A DNA stretch of 49,267 nucleotides. Origin: Catellatospora coxensis (GTDB lineage Bacteria > Actinomycetota > Actinomycetes > Mycobacteriales > Micromonosporaceae). Within the stretch, counting starts at the first letter, position 1. The number at the start of each line of letters is the position of its first letter. Location of the stretch: contig NZ_BONI01000071.1 in assembly GCF_016862635.1 (NCBI RefSeq), positions 1-49,267 on the forward strand, in the 5' to 3' direction. The notes under the pieces were generated by a model. That model saw nothing but the letters and a program-made list of their open reading frames with translations, had not been told where the DNA came from and did not search any database. Below are positions 25,276 to 33,261 of this stretch, in pieces. Both the position numbers and the translations under genes were made by a program.

Positions 25276-26324
25276 TGGACGCCGAGCAGCTGATGCGGGC
25301 GGCGATCGTGGTGACCGCGGCGCTGCTGGCCGCCGTGGTCATCGGCTGGCTGTCCCGGCTCGTGGTGCGGCTGCTCGGCCGCCGCCGCTACCGCAGGTTC
25401 CTGGAGCAGCTCAGCCAGGCCTGCCGGTGGCCGTTCCGGGCCGTGCTGGTCGTGGTGGCGCTGCTGATCGCGCTGCCGTTCAGCCAGCTGGCCGGCCCGG
25501 CCCGGGAGATCGTGCACCACGCGCTGGTCATCGCGCTGATCGGCGCGTCGGCCTGGCTCGCGGTGCGGGTGCTGTTCGTGCTGGAGGACGCGGCGTTCCG
25601 GCGGCTGCCCGTCGACATCGCCGACAACCGGCGCTACCGGCGGGCGCGTACCCGGATCGGCATGCTGCGCCGGCTCACCGCGGTCACCGTCACCGTGCTG
25701 GCCGTCGCGTCGATCCTGATGACCTTCGCGCCGCTGCGTACCCTCGGCGCGTCGCTGCTCGCCTCGGCGGGCCTGGCCGGTGTGGTGGCGGCGCTGGCCG
25801 CGCACGCCACCCTGGCGCACATCTTCGCGGGCCTGCAGCTGGCCTTCACCGACGAGCTGCGCCTCGACGACGTGGTGGTGGTCGAGGGGGAGTGGGGCCG
25901 CATCGAGGAGCTGCGGCTGACCTACGTCGTGGTGCGGCTGTGGGACGAGCGGCGGCTCGTCCTGCCCACCACCTACTTCACCACCACGCCGTTCCAGCAC
26001 TGGACCCGCAACGAGTCCCGCGTGCTCGGTGCGGCGGTGCTGCACCTGGACCACCGCATGCCGGTCGACGCGCTGCGCGCCGAGGCGCAGCGCGTCGTGG
26101 AGGCGTCGCCGCTGTGGGACCGCCGGGACTGGGTGCTGCAGGTCGTCGACACCACCGAGACCACCATGGTGGTACGCGTGCTGGCCTCGGCCGACGACGC
26201 GGCGAAGGCCTACGACCTGCGCTGCGAGATCCGCGAGAAGCTCATCGCGTACGTGCGCGAGCACCACCCCGAGGGCCTGCCGCAGACCCGCGTCGCCGTC
26301 ATCCCGCCAGCCGGGCAGCCGTGA
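25275..26324 (+). CDS. MscS-family mechanosensitive channel
   Basis: A 349-residue small-conductance mechanosensitive channel that releases solutes on hypo-osmotic shock. Four membrane helices (about 8-30, 54-72, 84-100, 132-150) precede the pore helix LLASAGLAGVVAALAAHATLAHIFAGLQL (around 156-184), with the Gly/Ala pattern of TM3. The beta domain follows (DELRLDDVVVVEGEWGRIEEL, LPTTYFTTTPFQHWTR) and then the C-terminal vestibule. Its TGA abuts the convergent S66 gene's stop as TGATCA. Confidence 0.92.
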   Translation: MDAEQLMRAAIVVTAALLAAVVIGWLSRLVVRLLGRRRYRRFLEQLSQACRWPFRAVLVVVALLIALPFSQLAGPAREIVHHALVIALIGASAWLAVRVLFVLEDAAFRRLPVDIADNRRYRRARTRIGMLRRLTAVTVTVLAVASILMTFAPLRTLGASLLASAGLAGVVAALAAHATLAHIFAGLQLAFTDELRLDDVVVVEGEWGRIEELRLTYVVVRLWDERRLVLPTTYFTTTPFQHWTRNESRVLGAAVLHLDHRMPVDALRAEAQRVVEASPLWDRRDWVLQVVDTTETTMVVRVLASADDAAKAYDLRCEIREKLIAYVREHHPEGLPQTRVAVIPPAGQP

Positions 26325-27365
26325 TCAGTAGCGCACGCTGATCCGCCGCTCGACCGCGTCGACCCGCACGTCCCCGCCGATCGGCAGGATCAGCTGCGGG
26401 TCGGTGTGGCCGATGTCCAGGTCGAACACGAGCACCGCGTCCGGCGCGTACGCCGCCGCGGCCCGCCGGACCGCGGCGCGCTGCTCGTCGCGGTACACCG
26501 CCTTCTGCTCGGCCGTGGGCCGCCGCTCGAAGTTCCAGGCCATGGGCCGCCCGACCAGGATCGCGCCGAAGCGCTCCAGCATGCCCCGCTCGCCCATGTT
26601 GCGCAGCGTCCGGAAGACCTCCTCGGCGGCCGGCATCTCCTCGGAGGTCTCGACGACCAGCACATGCCCGTCGAAGCGCTCCGGCGGCGCGACGAAGCCC
26701 GCCTGCAGCAGCCAGGACAGGATCTCCAGGCAGCCGCCCCACAGCGGCCCCTCGACGACGCGGCGCGGCCCCTCCCAGTGCCAGCCGTCGACCGGCCACA
26801 TGCGCGGGGGCACGCCGCGCAGCGACGCGTCCGCCCAGTCGTTCGGCTCGTCGCCGTGGTCGGGCGAGGCGGTCAGCTCCTGGGGGCCGGACTCGAACAG
26901 GGCCGCGCGCAGGCTGCTCGCCGACAGCGGGTGCATGGCGCCGCCGCGGGCCAGCGAGGTCATCACCGCGCCGCCGTGGAAGGCGACCACGCCGAGGTGG
27001 AACAGGTGGTTGAGCAGGTTGGTGTTGTCGGAGAAGCCGAAGAACGGCTTGGGGTTCACGCGGATGACGTCGTCGTCGAGGTGGCGCAGCACGGTGATCT
27101 GGTCGTCGCCGCCGATGCTGGCGATGACCGCGGCGATCGTCGGGTCGGCGAAGGCCGCGGTGATGTCGCGGGCCCGCTCGCGCGGGTCGGCGTGCGGCGC
27201 GCGGGTGGTCGGGAACTCCACCGGGACCAGCCCGAACTCGTCGCGCAGCCGGGACAGGCCCAGCTCGTACACGTCCGGGAAGACCGCGGGCAGCCCGGCG
27301 CTGGGGGACAGGACGGCGATGCGCTCGCCGGGGCGGGGCTTGGGTGGATACACCATGTCGGGCAT
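26325..27365 (-). CDS. S66-family peptidase (LD-carboxypeptidase / MccF-like)
   Basis: A 346-residue serine peptidase of family S66. The catalytic triad is visible: S112 (GFSDNT), E239 (VVETSEE) and H320 (DIGHTDPQ). The family includes LD-carboxypeptidases, which trim wall tetrapeptides, and MccF, which gives immunity to microcin C by cutting its amide bond. The extended form with WHWEGPRRVVEGPLWGGCLE looks MccF-like. It lies 41 nt after an Imm51-type immunity gene on the same strand, which hints at self-protection, but wall recycling is equally possible. ATG 27365 or 27356 could be the start. Confidence 0.85.
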   Translation of the reverse strand: MPDMVYPPKPRPGERIAVLSPSAGLPAVFPDVYELGLSRLRDEFGLVPVEFPTTRAPHADPRERARDITAAFADPTIAAVIASIGGDDQITVLRHLDDDVIRVNPKPFFGFSDNTNLLNHLFHLGVVAFHGGAVMTSLARGGAMHPLSASSLRAALFESGPQELTASPDHGDEPNDWADASLRGVPPRMWPVDGWHWEGPRRVVEGPLWGGCLEILSWLLQAGFVAPPERFDGHVLVVETSEEMPAAEEVFRTLRNMGERGMLERFGAILVGRPMAWNFERRPTAEQKAVYRDEQRAAVRRAAAAYAPDAVLVFDLDIGHTDPQLILPIGGDVRVDAVERRISVRY

Positions 27366-27406
27366 GGGCGGAAACTAGCTGATCCACCCGATCGGGGCAC
27401 CCGATT

Positions 27407-27754
27407 TCAGTCCAGCAGGCCCTGCTCCTCCGCGCGGGTGATCGCGTCGGCCAGCACGTCGAGGTCGACGACCGCCTCGCGGACGGTGGCGGCCACCTCC
27501 TGCAGCGGCTCGATCTCGCCGGCCCGCACCGAGAACAGGTCGGCCTCGGAGTCGAACTCGACCTGGTCGAGCACCTCGGGCGCACGTTCGGCCAGCAGCA
27601 CCTGCACCACGCCCTCCCAGGCGTAGCCGTTGCCGAGCCAGCCCTGCTCGTCGAAGATGTCCACGTAGTCGTCGAAGTCGTCGAAGGTCAGGCTGAACTC
27701 GCCGGAGCCGTGCTCGACCAGCTTGCAGGGGTCGAAGTCGGGGTCACGTGCCAT
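27407..27754 (-). CDS. Imm51-type immunity protein
   Basis: A 115-residue acidic protein matching the Imm51 pattern: FSLTFDDFDDYVDIFDEQGWLGNGYAWEG, then VLLAERAPEVLDQVEFDSEADLFSV. Imm51 proteins neutralise a cognate polymorphic toxin in the cytoplasm. No toxin gene lies nearby, so it is an orphan, perhaps protecting against toxins of sister cells. TATAGT (27762-27767 on the minus strand) ends 7 nt before the ATG, so it is leaderless. It is likely co-transcribed with the S66 peptidase gene. Confidence 0.75.
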   Translation of the reverse strand: MARDPDFDPCKLVEHGSGEFSLTFDDFDDYVDIFDEQGWLGNGYAWEGVVQVLLAERAPEVLDQVEFDSEADLFSVRAGEIEPLQEVAATVREAVVDLDVLADAITRAEEQGLLD

Positions 27755-28061
27755 GTCCGCGACTATAGGCCTTGACAGGTGTCACTGCGGTTTCGCCGAA
27801 AGGCCGACTTCACCTCCGCCGACACGGTGAATCTCGCCGGGTCGACCCGCTGTTCGCGGCACGTCCACCGGGGCGGCACGTCCCGCCGGCCGGTGCGGGA
27901 CGGCGACCGGGGCCGCGCGGCCGCCGCGGCGCCGTCCGCGCGTCGCCCGCGCGGGCCGAATTCGGCGGGTGTGAGCAGGAAGAAGCCCTCTGAGTGGCGA
28001 ATCAGCGGTTCGACCATCTGTGCGACCGCGCGAGAACATGGCAGGCTTTCTCATCGTGACG
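27755..28061. other. Divergent intergenic region, no gene seen
   Basis: 307 bp between the Imm51 gene and a Nudix gene. It holds the Imm51 -10 box and the small palindrome TGACA-GG-TGTCA (27773-27784) just upstream of it, at the -35 position. An open frame on the minus strand (27763-28017) has Arg-rich composition and no ribosome site, so I do not call it a gene. Confidence 0.5.
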
Positions 28062-28484
28062 ATGGTCAGGCAGTGGCAGCGGGTCTCGGCGTACGGGTTG
28101 GCGCGCGAGGGCGACACCGTGCTGCTCGTGCAGATCGGCCGCAGCGCTTACGGGGACCTCGGCAAATGGATGCCGCCCGGCGGCACCATCGAGCACGGCG
28201 AGCACCCCGCCGAGACGGTGGTGCGCGAGTTCGCCGAGACCACCGGGCTCGAGGTACGCGTCGACGCCCTGCTGGAGGTCGGTTCCGACCACCGGCAGCT
28301 GACCGGCGGCATCGACTTCCACGGCGTGTTCATGCTGTACGGCGTGACCGTGCTCGGCGGCGACCTGCGCCCGCAGCCCGACGGCATCATGGTCGAGCCG
28401 AGCTGGCACTCCGCGTCCGAACTGGACCAGATCCCGATGCTCGACGCGGTGCGCGACGTGCTGCGGTCCGCCGTCAAGAAGTAG
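28062..28484 (+). CDS. Nudix hydrolase
   Basis: A 140-residue single-domain Nudix protein. Box: G41-x5-E47-x7-R55-E56-F-A-E59-T60-T-G62. The second Glu of the usual EE pair is Thr60, but E59 is kept. The sequence WMPPGGTIEHGEHP resembles ADP-ribose/8-oxo-dGTPase-like members; no substrate can be fixed. ATG 28062 is preferred; an in-frame ATG at 28038 would add eight residues. It overlaps the stop of the helicase gene on the other strand by 11 bp. Confidence 0.85.
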   Translation: MVRQWQRVSAYGLAREGDTVLLVQIGRSAYGDLGKWMPPGGTIEHGEHPAETVVREFAETTGLEVRVDALLEVGSDHRQLTGGIDFHGVFMLYGVTVLGGDLRPQPDGIMVEPSWHSASELDQIPMLDAVRDVLRSAVKK

Positions 28485-31400
28485 GACCCGCCTCCCGGCG
28501 GGCCTGCCGCAGCGCCTCGGTGATGCGCGGACCCCGGCGGGTGAAGCCCAGCTGCGTGGTGGCCTCGGCGATCACCTCGTCCTCGGTGCGGTTGAGGCCG
28601 TCGCTCTCGATCCAGCGGATCAGGTCCACCAGCGTCTGCTGCGGCACCTCGGTGATCTGCGTGACCGCGGGCAGCTCCGGCTTCGCGCCGCTGCGCCCGG
28701 TCGCCGACGGCAGCCGCAGGGTGACGCCCTCGGCCACGGTGTCCACCGGCAGCCCGGCCGACTCCGACACCGCCAGGTCGTACACGGCCCGCGCCTTGGC
28801 GATCTCCACCTCGCGCTGGCGCATCCAGTCCGTGGACCAGATCCGGTGGAAGCGCCAGCCCAGCCGCTCCAGGTGCTGCTGGCGCAGCCGGTCGCGGTCG
28901 CGCACGGTCGGCGAGGCGTGGTAGGACGCCCCGTCGGCCTCGATCGCCAGCACCAGCCGCTCCGGGTCGTCCGGGTGCACGGCCGCGAAGTCGATCCGGT
29001 GCCCGCCGACGCCGTGCTGCACCACCATCGGGATGCCCGCCGCGGTGAGCTTGGCCAGCACGTCGGCCTCGAACGGGTTCAGCGCCGGGGAGGTCGTCGC
29101 GGCCAGCGACTCGCGGCGGCCGCCGGAGGAGGCGTACGTCAGGAAGTCGCGCAGCATCACCGCGCCCTCGGCCCGCAGCCGCTGCGGGTCCATGTCCAGG
29201 TGGGTGAACGAGCTGACCACCGTCATCCGGCGGCGGGCCCGGGTGATCGCCACGTTGAGCCGCCGGTGGCCGCCCTTGGTGTTCAGCGGCCCGAACCGGT
29301 ACAGCATCCGCCCGTCCAGGCCCTTCGGGTAGCCGACGGTCAGGATCACCGCGTCGCGCTCGTCACCCTGCACCCGCTCGATGTTCTTGACGAAGAACGG
29401 CTCGTGCCCGTGCTCGGCGAAGTACGGCTCCAGCTCCGGCCGGCCGGCCAGCGCCCGGCGCAGCGCGGCGTCGACGCGTTCGGCGTGGGTGATGCCCATG
29501 GTGATGACGCCCAGCGACTCGGCGGGGCGCTGCGCGGCGTGCGCGAGGATCAGCTCCACCACGCGGCGCACCTCGGCGCTGCCGCTCTCCGCCGACGCCT
29601 CCGGGTCGGCCTCGCCGGTCACCAGCACGTGGCTGATGCAGTCCCCGGCGTCCGCGCCCGGGAACGTGGTCAGCGCGTTGCCGTTCGGGCTGTACACGTG
29701 CCGGTCGGAGAACGCGATGAGCCGCTCGTCGCGGCTGCGGTAGTGCCAGGCCAGGTGCCGCACCTGCGGCAGCGGCAGGGTGTGCGCGAACGCCTGCAGC
29801 AGCGACTCGACGTCGTCGCCGAGCGCGGTGCCGTCGTCGGGGAGGTCGGCGTCGCCGTCGGCGCGCTGGAAGAAGTTCGTCGGCGGCAGCTGGTGCTCGT
29901 CGCCGGCCACCACCACCTGCCGGCCGCGCATGATCGCGGGTACGCCGTCGACCGGCTCGACCTGGCTGGCCTCGTCGAAGATGACCACGTCGAACAGCAC
30001 CCGCGGCGGCAGCACCTGGCTGACCAGCAGCGGGCTCATCGCCCAGCACGGTTTGAGCGCGGTCAGCGCGTCCGGGGCCTGCTCGAACAGCCGCCGCACC
30101 GGCAGGTGCCGGGCCTTCTTCGCGGCCTCCCGGCGCACCAGCTGCTGCTGGTCGGGGAACTCGTCGAGCACCGCCATCAGGTTGCGCGCGGCCAGGTGCC
30201 GCACGCGCTGCGCGGCGGCGGTGATGTGCGCGGCGTCGGCGGTGTGGAACTCGGTCACCGCCGCGTGCAGGGCCGCCCCGTGGAACGCCGACAGGCGCTC
30301 GTCGGTGAAGCGTACGTGCTCCAGCACCGAGCTGAGCCACGCGTGGTCGAAGGCCGCCCCGGCGCGGGCGGTGTCCCCGCCGACGCCGCGGGCCGCGAGC
30401 TCGTCCAGCAGCCGCCGGGCGCGCCACTCGACCAGGCTCGCGGCCAGCTCGTTGCGGCGCGCGGTGCGCAGCAGGTCGGCCTGGTCGCCGGCGAGCCGGT
30501 CCAGCTCCGGCTGCAGCAGGGTCAGGTCGTCGTCGACGATCGGCACGTACCCGCGCAGCGGCTCCAGCGCCCCGGTGAACTCGGCGAACGCGGCCAGCGC
30601 CGGGGCGGCCGCCGGGCTGGTGCGCGGCGGCTGCCCGTCGCGGCTGACCACGCGCCAGCGGGCCAGCTCGTCGGCCGCGGCGACGGCGGCCTCGTGCAGC
30701 TCGGCGGTGCTCGGCCGGCCGGGCGCGATCCAGTGTGCCCGCATCTGCTTGAGCACCTTGCGGCGCTGCCAGAAGCCCATGCCGCCCCGCTCGGGACCGG
30801 CCGCGGAGGCGGTGACCCACGCGGCCAGGTCCGCGGTGTACGCCTCCGGCCGCAGCCGCCGCAGCGTGACGTCCACGTCCGACAGCAGCGCGGCCATCTT
30901 CTGCGCCGAGCCGAGCGCCGCCGGGACGGACAGCTGCAACTGCGCGGCGAGCGCCGTCAGCTGCTGCCGGGCCGGGGCGAGCGTGGTGGCGGCCTGCCCG
31001 GCCAGCGTGTACGCGAGCTGCGCGGTGCCCCGGTCGGGCACCGTCGAGCGGACCCACGGACCCGGGCCGGGCTCAGGGTCGAACGCGCCGAGCTGCGCCA
31101 GCTCCGTCAGCGAGGCGCGCAGCCGGGCCGCGGTCGGCGCGTCCAGCCGGGCCAGGTCGTCGCCGGACCAGCGCTGCGGGGTCATGTCCGCGGGGCTGAT
31201 GCCCAGCAGGCGCGACTGCAGCTCGAACATGGACAGGCCCCACGGGTCGTGCCGGGTGTGCAGCGCCGCGTGGTGGCGGGCCAGCGCCCCGCGCGCGTCG
31301 ACCAGGCTGCGGTCGGTGTCCTCGGTGGTCGGCCGGGTCTCGTGGCGGGCCCGCTGCAGCCGCGAGTCCAGCGCGCGGGCCAGCTCGCGGCGGCTGCCCT

Positions 31401-32442
31401 GGTCGCCGTGCAGGTTCTGCACCAGGTCGTCGAGCCCGACCTGGTTGAGCCGGTCGAGCACGGCGTCGATGGCGGCGCGTTTCTCCGCGACGAACAGCGC
31501 GGTGCGCCCCCGGGCCGCCAACGCCATGATCATGTTGGCGATGGTCTGGCTCTTGCCGGTCCCCGGCGGACCCTTGACCACCAGGTGGTGCCCGGCCACC
31601 GCCGCGTTGACCGCGTAGCTCTGCGACGAGTCCGCGTCCAGCACCAGGAACTCGTCACCCGGGGGCAGCCGGTCCGGTGCGTCCGGCTCGACCGGCGCGG
31701 TGGCGTACAGCTCGCTCAGCGCCCGCGGGTCGCCTGCCAGCGCGGCGATGACCTCGCTGCTCTCCAGCAACTCGCCGTGCTCGGTGATGTCGGCGACCAT
31801 CGGCAGCTTCTCGTACAGGAACGTGCCGACCAGCAGCTCCGGGCTGATCGTGAAGCCGCGCACGTCCTGCGCCGCCTTGGCGAGCTGCTCGAACAGCGGC
31901 GCGGGATCGTACGGCCCCTCGGGCAGCGCGTCGAGCAGCGTCTCCGGGTCGATGTCGAGCCGGTGCTCCTTGAACAGCTTGAACAGCAGCACCGGGTTGA
32001 CCGTCGGCTCCGGGTCGAGCGTCAGCGCGAAGTCGGTCTCCGCGGCCGAGGTCGTGCGCACCGTCAACCGGTGCAGCAGCACCGGCGAGCGCGGCGTCCG
32101 GTCCGGCTCCCACCAGCTCGCGATCCCGCTGGCCAGGTATCCGACGTCGACGCCCCGCTCCTCGGCGAGCGTGCGCATCCGGGTCCGGATCGTCCGCGTA
32201 CGCCGCATCGCGTCGGCGTGCGCCACATCGTCCGGAAACAACTGACGCAGCGTCACCGTGCGGCCCGCCGTCAGCACGGTCACCGCCTCCGGCCGCGCGC
32301 CGTCCAGCCGCAGCGTGCCGGCCTTGAGATCGCGGTAGTACGCCAGCTGATTCCGCCCTGAATCGTCCACCAGCGCATCAGCCCACCGCCTCGTGGCGAG
32401 CGCGACATGGGACGGTTGCGGAGCGTTGCCAGACACGGTCAC
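28474..32442 (-). CDS. DUF4011 / SF1 helicase / Vsr-like endonuclease protein, probable defence gene
   Basis: About 1,322 residues. The N-terminal 270 residues match DUF4011 (ALVDDSGRNQLAYYRDLKAGTL). An SF1 UPF1-like helicase follows: Walker A GPPGTGKSQTI (around 291), motif II IFDEASQ (around 822), GDEHQLPPT (around 849), WHYRSRDERLIAFS, and motif VI NVAITRARRR (around 1066). The long insert between Walker A and motif II is helical. Next is a Vsr/DUF559-like nuclease (HRIDFAAV...LAIEADGASYH, RLRQQHLERLGWRFHRIWSTDW, around 1140-1210), then a DUF3320-type end. This architecture belongs to predicted antiphage helicase-nucleases (I believe the Hhe type). GTG 32442 is chosen because CATCGT lies 6 nt upstream; GTG 32436 is also possible. 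No partner genes were seen. Confidence 0.85.
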   Translation of the reverse strand: MTVSGNAPQPSHVALATRRWADALVDDSGRNQLAYYRDLKAGTLRLDGARPEAVTVLTAGRTVTLRQLFPDDVAHADAMRRTRTIRTRMRTLAEERGVDVGYLASGIASWWEPDRTPRSPVLLHRLTVRTTSAAETDFALTLDPEPTVNPVLLFKLFKEHRLDIDPETLLDALPEGPYDPAPLFEQLAKAAQDVRGFTISPELLVGTFLYEKLPMVADITEHGELLESSEVIAALAGDPRALSELYATAPVEPDAPDRLPPGDEFLVLDADSSQSYAVNAAVAGHHLVVKGPPGTGKSQTIANMIMALAARGRTALFVAEKRAAIDAVLDRLNQVGLDDLVQNLHGDQGSRRELARALDSRLQRARHETRPTTEDTDRSLVDARGALARHHAALHTRHDPWGLSMFELQSRLLGISPADMTPQRWSGDDLARLDAPTAARLRASLTELAQLGAFDPEPGPGPWVRSTVPDRGTAQLAYTLAGQAATTLAPARQQLTALAAQLQLSVPAALGSAQKMAALLSDVDVTLRRLRPEAYTADLAAWVTASAAGPERGGMGFWQRRKVLKQMRAHWIAPGRPSTAELHEAAVAAADELARWRVVSRDGQPPRTSPAAAPALAAFAEFTGALEPLRGYVPIVDDDLTLLQPELDRLAGDQADLLRTARRNELAASLVEWRARRLLDELAARGVGGDTARAGAAFDHAWLSSVLEHVRFTDERLSAFHGAALHAAVTEFHTADAAHITAAAQRVRHLAARNLMAVLDEFPDQQQLVRREAAKKARHLPVRRLFEQAPDALTALKPCWAMSPLLVSQVLPPRVLFDVVIFDEASQVEPVDGVPAIMRGRQVVVAGDEHQLPPTNFFQRADGDADLPDDGTALGDDVESLLQAFAHTLPLPQVRHLAWHYRSRDERLIAFSDRHVYSPNGNALTTFPGADAGDCISHVLVTGEADPEASAESGSAEVRRVVELILAHAAQRPAESLGVITMGITHAERVDAALRRALAGRPELEPYFAEHGHEPFFVKNIERVQGDERDAVILTVGYPKGLDGRMLYRFGPLNTKGGHRRLNVAITRARRRMTVVSSFTHLDMDPQRLRAEGAVMLRDFLTYASSGGRRESLAATTSPALNPFEADVLAKLTAAGIPMVVQHGVGGHRIDFAAVHPDDPERLVLAIEADGASYHASPTVRDRDRLRQQHLERLGWRFHRIWSTDWMRQREVEIAKARAVYDLAVSESAGLPVDTVAEGVTLRLPSATGRSGAKPELPAVTQITEVPQQTLVDLIRWIESDGLNRTEDEVIAEATTQLGFTRRGPRITEALRQARREAGPTS

Positions 32443-32510
32443 GGCCCAACGATGGCAGACTCCCGCACCCCCGCCAAGCGCCCCACCGAAACCAACGCCC
32501 CACAAGCCGA

Positions 32511-32557
32511 AGGAAGGGCACCTTCACATCGCTATTCGTAGCGGAAGGGCACCTTCC
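32511..32557 (+). repeat. Dispersed hairpin repeat, copy 3, right arm flipped
   Basis: AGGAAGGGCACCTTC (32511-32525) plus ACATCGCTAT matches copies 1 and 2, but the second arm (GGAAGGGCACCTTCC at 32543-32557) is a direct rather than inverted copy of the first. Each arm is nearly palindromic by itself (GAAGG-GCA-CCTTC), so only three central bases differ between orientations. It lies between the helicase start and an ABC-2 permease remnant. Confidence 0.85.
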
Positions 32558-32599
32558 CAACGCCGGGCTGCTGCTGACCAGGAAGGATGGATCGGTGCC

Positions 32600-33150
32600 G
32601 GGGGTGGATCACGTGGCGCACCGCTTCGGACGTGATCGCGGGCCGCGAGAGCAGCAGCGGGTAGGCGGCGGGGTGGCGGTGGGCCAGCGCGCGGCCCGCG
32701 TGCGGTCGCGCTCGGCGGGGTGCCGCTCGCGCAGCAGGCGGTGGTGCTCGGGTACGGCGTCGTCGCGCTCGGCCTGCGGGTCGCCCGCCCCGACCTGCTC
32801 GCGCTGGCGGCCCTGGCCTGGGCGGTCACGCTGCTGCTTCGGGGCCGCGGCCGCGATGACGGTACGCCGCCACAGCGAACTCGGCGCGGTCAACGACCTC
32901 GGCGCGCTGCTGCTGTCCACGCTCGGCGGCGCGATTGCCGCTGTCCCTGCTGCCCGGCTGGGCGCGGACGATCGCGCCCGCGTCCCCCGGGTACTGGGCA
33001 CTGCAGGCGCTGGGCGGGGCGGCCACCGGCGACACCGCGGCCGTACTGCGTGGCTGCGGGGTGCTGCTGCTGATCGCGCCCGCCACCGGCCTCTATGCCG
33101 CCTGGCGCATGAACCGCGGCCGGGGCCGCAGCCGCCTGCTCCGAGCCCGG
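32600..33150 (+). pseudogene. Remnant of an ABC-2 type transporter permease
   Basis: Permease-like sequence is split over three frames. VPLAQQAVVLGYGVVALGLR...LLALAALAWAVTLLLR is in frame from 32720; RRHSELGAVNDLGALLLSTLGGA follows in another frame (about 32864-32934); PLSLLPGWARTIAPASPGYWALQALGGAATGDTAAVLRG...GLYAAWRMNRG is in a third (32938-33126). In intact ABC-2 permeases these blocks are contiguous (LGGALVPLSLLPGW... followed by PGYWAL). At least two frameshifts and loss of the N-terminal half are implied. An earlier scrap WRTASDVIAGRESSSG ends in a stop. No ATPase partner gene remains. It is bracketed by repeat copy 3 and a 21-bp inverted repeat. Confidence 0.65.
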
Positions 33151-33167
33151 CTACGTACCTCGATCTT

Positions 33168-33235
33168 CATCGACGTTGGCCTATCTCGGCGACTGTGGGC
33201 GCCTGTTTTTTCATCGAGATAGGCCAACGTCGATG
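33168..33235. repeat. Perfect 21-bp inverted repeat with 26-nt loop
   Basis: 33168-33188 (CATCGACGTTGGCCTATCTCG without gaps, ends inclusive of the loop side G) is the exact reverse complement of 33215-33235. The loop contains TTTTTT. It separates the permease remnant from the convergent AAA ATPase gene, so it can act as a two-way terminator; a mobile palindromic element is the alternative. Confidence 0.85.
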
Positions 33236-33261
33236 ATGGGCGGGGCTCGTGACGCCCCGGT

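Noticed and set aside
27763-28017. 84-residue open frame on the minus strand
   Set aside because: Arg/Pro-rich low-quality composition, no ribosome site, and it covers the Imm51 promoter.
32595-33236. 213-residue open frame as an intact gene
   Set aside because: Only its middle part reads as permease; the rest is out-of-frame sequence, so it was treated as part of a frameshifted remnant.
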